From Calvatia gigantea (lineage: Eukaryota; Basidiomycota; Agaricomycetes; Agaricales; Lycoperdaceae): a stretch of 64,000 bases of DNA. Each line of letters begins with the position of its first letter. The first letter of the stretch is position 1. Shown here one piece after another: positions 59,334 to 64,000 of this stretch. A model generated the notes under the pieces. The model searched no databases. It had not been told where the DNA came from and saw nothing but the letters and a program-made list of their open reading frames with translations. The stretch covers positions 434,001 through 498,000 of the forward strand of contig JACAAK010000003.1 in the NCBI GenBank assembly GCA_025093985.1, given 5' to 3'. The position numbers and the translations under genes were made by a program.

Positions 59334-61624
59334 ATGGATCCAGCTACATCTCTACCTCCGACCAGCCGTGGCAAGGACCCGTTGACAGGCATCTGGTGGT
59401 GCGACTGCCAGAAATGTGATTTACCAGGACGTTCTCAGGGGGCCAATCCCACCAGTGGCGGACCACTATCACAGACGATTGACGGACAATCTGACATTGT
59501 AAGTTCACGGCCAACCATTTGTTGCGACATACTCACGCAAATTAGCCTATGCCAGCTGATTCTCCCATGGCACCTGTCCCATCGCCACCACCACCACCAC
59601 CAACATCACCGCTGCTGCCACTGCTGCCGCCAGTTCCACCCCCGATCAGGCCTCCGGTTCCACCATTGGGACCCGGTATATCTCCCGATGATAGTCCCGA
59701 TGACGAACCAGTCCCTGTCACGCCTGTTCATTTAGAAGATCTCAAGCTTGCTCAAGAATATATTGAGCAGCTACGCAATGCTAAACTTGAGGACTCTGGA
59801 CTCTCTAATGAAACTCTACGACGCATCCGTAACCCACCGTGTGGTCGTTTGAGCCTTGATGATGATCCGGACATGCAGTTATCAATCAAACTATTTCTCA
59901 AGACGACACAAGCTTCGGAAAGGATGTACACCGAAGTTGCTCAGCTTGTTAGTGAGAGGTTCCCTGAATTCCAACCAGTATCCCATGATCGTGTCGAGAG
60001 CATGATCAAGAATATTACTGGTGTTACTTCTCTTAAACACGACATGTGTCCGAACAAGAGCTGCGCTGCCTTTACTGGGCCTCTCAGGGACGCTGAAGTT
60101 TGTCCCCTTTGTGGCGCATCACGATGGAATCAAACAAAGTTCAAGAAATCGGGTAAGAAAGTCGCAGCGAAGACATTTTGTACGATCCCTCTTGGACCAC
60201 AACTTCAAGCACTCTTTTCCAGCCCTGAAAGTGCCAGGGCTATGCAATACCGACGTGAACAGACACAACGGATTGTCGCATTATCGACCGGCCAAAGGCT
60301 CCAGGCGCCTTTATATGATGACTATGTATCTGGATCAGCGTATCTTTCAGTATACCAGAAGGGTGATGTCAAGGATGGTGATATCATGCTTATGCTTTCG
60401 CTTGATGGTGCACAACTCTACGAGCACAAGGCGTCGGATTGTTGGATTTACATATGGGTTGTTCTTGAGCTTTCACCAGACCGACGATACAAGAAACATC
60501 ATGTCCTTCCTGGTGGCTTTATTCCGGGACCATCCAAGCCAAAGAACATCGATTCATTCCTTTTCCCTGGCCTTTATCACCTTTCTGCATTGCAGTGTGA
60601 AGGACTCAAGGTTTACGATGCTTACCTTGAAAGATTCAAGATAACTCGACCATATATCGCACTTGCCACTGCCGATGCCCCCGGAATGGCTTATCTCAGT
60701 GGTCTTGTTGGCCACAACGGAGCAAATGGTTGTCGCAGTTACTGTGATGTTCCCTCTCGTCATCGTCATCATGGACACCATTATTATCCCCTCCTTCAGA
60801 AACCCAATGACTATGATGCTGATACTTCCCATGACGATGTTAATCTTCGGCAGAAAAGTCCCTACTTTTCGCAGATCACATACGACAACAACTTGTCCGT
60901 GATCCTTCAGTCACACTCTTCTGACTTCAAAGAGAACCGACGTAAAACAGGGATATGTAAACCATCAATTTTCAGTGGTTTGCGAAGCCCTTTTGGTGTT
61001 CCGGGGATGTTTCCACTCGACTCCATGCACCTTGTTGCATTGAATATCCCGGCTCTCTTTCTGGGTCTTTGGCGAGGTGAAATGGCCTTTGATAAAGTTC
61101 TCGATGATAAATCAACATGGCCCTGGGCAGTTTTTTCTGATTCAGCACTCTGGAAGGAGCACGGAGCTCGTGTCGCCCAGATGTTGAGATTCCTTCCTAC
61201 ATATTATGACCGCCCTCCTCGGAACCCCGCTGAGAAGATAAATTCAGGCTACAAAGCAGCTGAATTCTTCACATATTTCTATGGTTATCTTCCAGCTCTC
61301 TTAATCAACATCCTTCCAATGGAGTACCTCCTTAATTTCTACAAGCTGGTTAGCTTGATACGTATCATTTCGAAACGTGATATTACTCCTGCCGAGCTAA
61401 TAACTGCACACAATACAGCAATCTCATTCCTTGAGGAGTTCGAGGACCTTTACGTCCAACGAAAAGACTACCGAATGCATTTTGTGCGTCGCTGTCTACA
61501 TACTCTATGGCATTTGGCCTCCGAGACTGCACGACTTGGACCCCTGGGTATTTATGCTCAGTGGACTGTGGAGACTGCACGTCGGCTGCCTTCGGAACGG
61601 CACTCAACGAGCATCTCACACTAA
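59334..61624 (+). CDS. tnp2-type transposase, probably C-terminally truncated
   Basis: Exon 59334-59498 (55 codons, with WWCDCQKCDLP) is joined over a 47-nt intron to 59546-61624, giving 747 aa. A proline-rich segment follows, then a zinc-binding pattern CPNKSC...CPLC near residue 230. Next comes the core transposase: MLSLDGAQLYEHKASDCWIY, GGFIPGPSKPKNIDSFLFPG, ATADAPGMAYLSGLVGHNG (with C-rich CRSYC), and SGYKAAEFFTYFYGYLPALL. These match Transposase_21/tnp2 proteins (Pfam PF02992) common in mushroom genomes. Two Asp and one Glu suitable for a DDE triad are in these blocks. After LGPLGIYAQWTVE the sequence departs from what I know of the family and stops soon, so the usual C-terminal part (well over 100 residues) seems lost by deletion or frameshift. 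Activity is uncertain. Confidence 0.85.
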
Positions 61625-62130
61625 TTAGCCCGCCCTCCGAAGATTTCGTCACTCCGACCATTCATCGATCCGTCGCCGATCCACTCGTTCCTCGCTCATT
61701 ACACAAACTGTCCATTTCACCTGCCATACGTCGTGTTTCAGACCAATACCCACTTTAATAAATTTTCACTGCATACCTTTCTCGTTATTGACATTTTTCT
61801 CTAATTCAGACTTTTCGCCTCCGTAGTTGCACATTCACTCGTTGTGTTTCAAAAATACAAACATTTTACCACAGCTCCCTAGCCTAACCTTCATTACACT
61901 AACTCAACACATTTGCTATACAGATTCAGTATTTGTAGATAACCGTAGAAATTGAACACCGGACAAGTTGTCTACAGTATAAATACAGTCGAGTCGAAAA
62001 CAACATTCAGTGAAATTCAGGTTTAGTATCTTAATTGTTAACTTTCTTTTATTCTCGTCCAACTGACATACGTTTTTATGAGGGTCGGGAGATTGTCAAC
62101 ATCTTCAGTGACATATCAGCATATCACAAG
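61625..62130. other. Spacer between the two transposon genes
   Basis: A second frame runs on to 61758 without family resemblance. The remainder is AT-rich and includes a TATAAATA at about 61978, which may serve the downstream gene. Confidence 0.45.
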
Positions 62131-63433
62131 ATGCACGGTAGTGGCACTGTTGACCCGAACATTGATCCAGCCCTGCTTCAACCTCAGACTCAACCGCCAT
62201 CCACCGTTCCCTCTGCTTCGTCCACCATCTCGGCTCTACATCCTCAGCCGTCTCCAGTTAATACTCAAACCGGTGCCACGGTAAGTCTATTGACGACTCT
62301 GGCTTATCAGCGTGCTCAGACCTTAGCCTAGCCTGTCGTTCAACTTACATCTCAAGCCTCTGGTCCTACTATCATCGTCCAGCTAGCCATTCAAGCCCCT
62401 CTTATTGTTGTTCAGCCGGCCATTCAAGTCCCCCCAACCATCACCCAGCCAGCCGTCGGGGCCTCTTCTGGTACCGTCACTCCAGCTGACCAAACATCCA
62501 AGTCCCCCGTTATCAACATTGCCCAACCGTCCACTCAATCTACATTTCAAACTTCGTCCGCTATTACTCAACCAGTCGCTCAACCCCCCTGTACCATTGC
62601 TCAGTCGATTGTTCAAGCCTCTACAACTGCTCAGCCAACCGTTCAGACCTCCCCAGTCATTATCCAGCTGACCACCCAAATCTCTCCAATCGTCGCTCAG
62701 CCAATCGGCCTGATTCAAAGCACCGAAACACCACCGACCGCCCAGCCGAAGTCAGCTGCAGGCTCACATGAGTTTATATTCCCTGATGCAACAGCTGCAT
62801 TGGCGGGGTTTGGTGCTTTCGCAGCTGGTTTGAAAGCCCAGGAGACCACAAAGTCAATGCTGGATGTCTTAAACAACGCGACCAAACCTGCCTTTGAACT
62901 TGATGAAGAGGTAAACGTTCTATTGATCTAACAATACTTGTCTGATTTTGGGATCATCTTACATTCAGCTCAAACATCGACGGGAATATTGGGATCCTTC
63001 GGAGTGGTTTTCGAAGGCTCGGCAACGCAAACGGAAGACGTTTTCAGTATCCTCAACAAAAATCACACCAGAGTAGACGTTGTTCACTATCTCGTTCGTG
63101 GTTACTGACTTTTCCTGCATAAGAAATTTGTTCGCTCGTGATTGGTGTGCCCGACCAGAAAACAAGACTCGTACTCCCATCAATTTCGCAGATGACTATG
63201 ACAACCTTTCCTTAGAAACAAAAATCGTGAGACCTCATTCTCATACACGCCACCATCCTATCACTCAAGCTTATGCCCAGTCTTACTTCATTCGGGCTGA
63301 AATGGACCCAAACGCAGATGTGAGCCTCAAGTTATCAAGTTAGACTGCCCGTTACTGATGGTTACCACAGCACAGTTTCGTTGCGAAGGCATACCGGAAG
63401 AAGGGAAAAGGAAAAGCTCACAAGGGGGATTAA
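62131..63433 (+). CDS. Second transposon gene, six exons, unknown family
   Basis: Exons 62131-62280, 62332-62910, 62969-63072, 63124-63226, 63281-63319 and 63371-63433 join in phase to a 345-aa frame. All introns are 51-58 nt with GT..AG ends. An in-frame upstream ATG exists at 62035. The N-terminus reads MHGSGTVDPNIDPALLQPQ. Residues about 50-190 are low complexity with a loose repeat of the form (A)QPxxQ, rich in Thr, Ser, Ile and Pro. A conserved-looking block follows (FIFPDATAALAGFGAFAAGL, REYWDPSEWFSKARQRKRK, FARDWCARPENKTRTP), and the protein ends in a basic tail (KAYRKKGKGKAHKGD). By position it corresponds to the accessory gene (TnpA-like, DNA binding) of CACTA elements, but I recognise no homology. 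Confidence 0.7.
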
Positions 63434-63894
63434 AACGTATGTTATTATTCATTCCCCTTGGTAATAGGTGCCGCTAACTACATTTATCTGTGGGTACACA
63501 GGAATACGGGTGCTCGCAGTCGTAGGGGACAGAGGTTGGGGATCGGAATGGTGGAACACAGTGTGGTGGGTGCGACAGTGGTCATGATGGCGGATCGTGT
63601 TGTAGGTGGAGTTGGGTTCTCGCCATAGGGGAGCAGAAGTGGAACAAAGGGGGTACCGGGGCGGGGTTTTACTGTCGGGGAGCAGGAGCGGAACAGGGAT
63701 ATCAGGGTGGGGTGCCTAGCGGTGTCTGCAGCTTGAAAAAATTGTTATAAATGTCCAATACCTGTAGTCACCTGGAATAACATGGAACGTCGAAGTGATG
63801 ACCAGCTCACTGAGGCTTAGTGCAGGCGACTCAGTTTCGTCACGGTGTGTCCTGCAGGAACCTGGAATGAGCTTTTCCCGGGCCCTCGAAAAAG
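63434..63894. other. Right subterminal region of the transposon
   Basis: Guanine-rich, with repeats such as GGGGAGCAG (twice, 63627 and 63675) and GTGGAACA/GCGGAACA, and CACCTGG/CCTGCAGG motifs near 63765-63870. These are candidate transposase-binding subterminal repeats. Confidence 0.5.
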
Positions 63895-63935
63895 CTCACC
63901 CCAGGTGACCCCGGCTTTATCCGTTTCTCACTGGG
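63895..63935 (-). repeat. Right terminal inverted repeat (41 bp)
   Basis: Inverted partner of 59045-59085, followed immediately by CCTGAGC (63936-63942). Confidence 0.9.
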
Positions 63936-64000
63936 CCTGAGCAAGGCGAGGGCTTTGAAGCTCAATCAATCAGGGAAATGATTCACATCATTCCCACGGG

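Larger units (their letters stand above)
59045..63935 (+). mobile_element. tnp2-type (CACTA-like) DNA transposon with two genes
   Basis: 4891 bp. Terminal inverted repeats of 41 bp (59045-59085 and 63895-63935) start CCCAGTGAGAAAC and contain CACCTGGGGTGAG at the inner end. Subterminal regions repeat CACCTG and CCTGCAGG motifs. It carries a transposase gene and a second multi-exon gene in the same direction, the usual two-gene layout of CACTA elements. The termini and the 7-bp duplication, however, differ from the classical CACTA ends and 3-bp duplication. Confidence 0.9.

Overview
The window looks like a transposon-rich region of a filamentous basidiomycete, probably an Agaricomycete. The evidence is genes with 45-60 nt introns bearing GT..AG ends, an aegerolysin gene, a tnp2-type transposase with an N-terminal exon split by a 47-nt intron, and chromodomain gypsy and copia retrotransposons. 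No host rRNA, tRNA or CRISPR array was found. Plausible single-copy host genes lie only at the edges: an aegerolysin at 200-628, and a tail-to-tail pair of unrecognised paralogues at 56269-57113 (+) and 57632-58401 (-). Almost everything from 3.49 kb to 54.0 kb is one nest of elements, which I resolved from target-site duplications (TSDs).

Layout of the left part. A non-autonomous DNA transposon lies at 1157-2637 (7-bp TSD ATTGATG). At 3493-12201 is a solo gypsy LTR (TSD GAGAG). It is split by a solo copia LTR (3682-12080), which is split by a complete chromodomain gypsy element, Gypsy-1a (3807-11760, TSD GAAAC). A Tc1/mariner element (9866-11470, TA duplication) sits in the 3' LTR of Gypsy-1a.

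Layout of the middle. One copia element on the minus strand, Copia-D, spans 12599-54007 (TSD CATCC). It is blown apart by two large retrotransposon derivatives on the minus strand. LARD-AB (18494-38485, TSD CCAAC) holds Gypsy-1b (21159-28502, TSD TCATT) and Gypsy-2 (29265-35151, TSD CGAGG decayed to CAAGG/TGAGG). LARD-C (40046-53432, TSD GCAGT) holds the young Copia-E on the plus strand (46486-53284, TSD TAACC) in its right LTR. A 706-bp perfect duplication with a captured piece of gypsy gag-protease lies at 38061-39972.

Right edge. After about 2.2 kb of AT-rich and inverted-repeat sequence comes the paralogue pair, then a 4.9-kb DNA transposon (59045-63935). It carries 41-bp inverted repeats, a 7-bp TSD (CCTGAGC), a tnp2-type transposase gene and a second, six-exon gene. 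The non-autonomous element at 1157-2637 has the same termini and also a 7-bp TSD.

Themes. Differences between recently separated copies fall overwhelmingly at CpG, in the form CpG to TpG or CpA. This points to cytosine methylation and deamination (or a RIP-like process) on transposons, and it explains many of the nonsense codons in gag-pol. The most unusual coding signals are a third ORF (about 329 codons) after the chromodomain integrase in both Gypsy-1 copies, the second gene of the tnp2-type transposon, and the large LTR derivatives whose interior is collinear with copia but stripped of reading frames.
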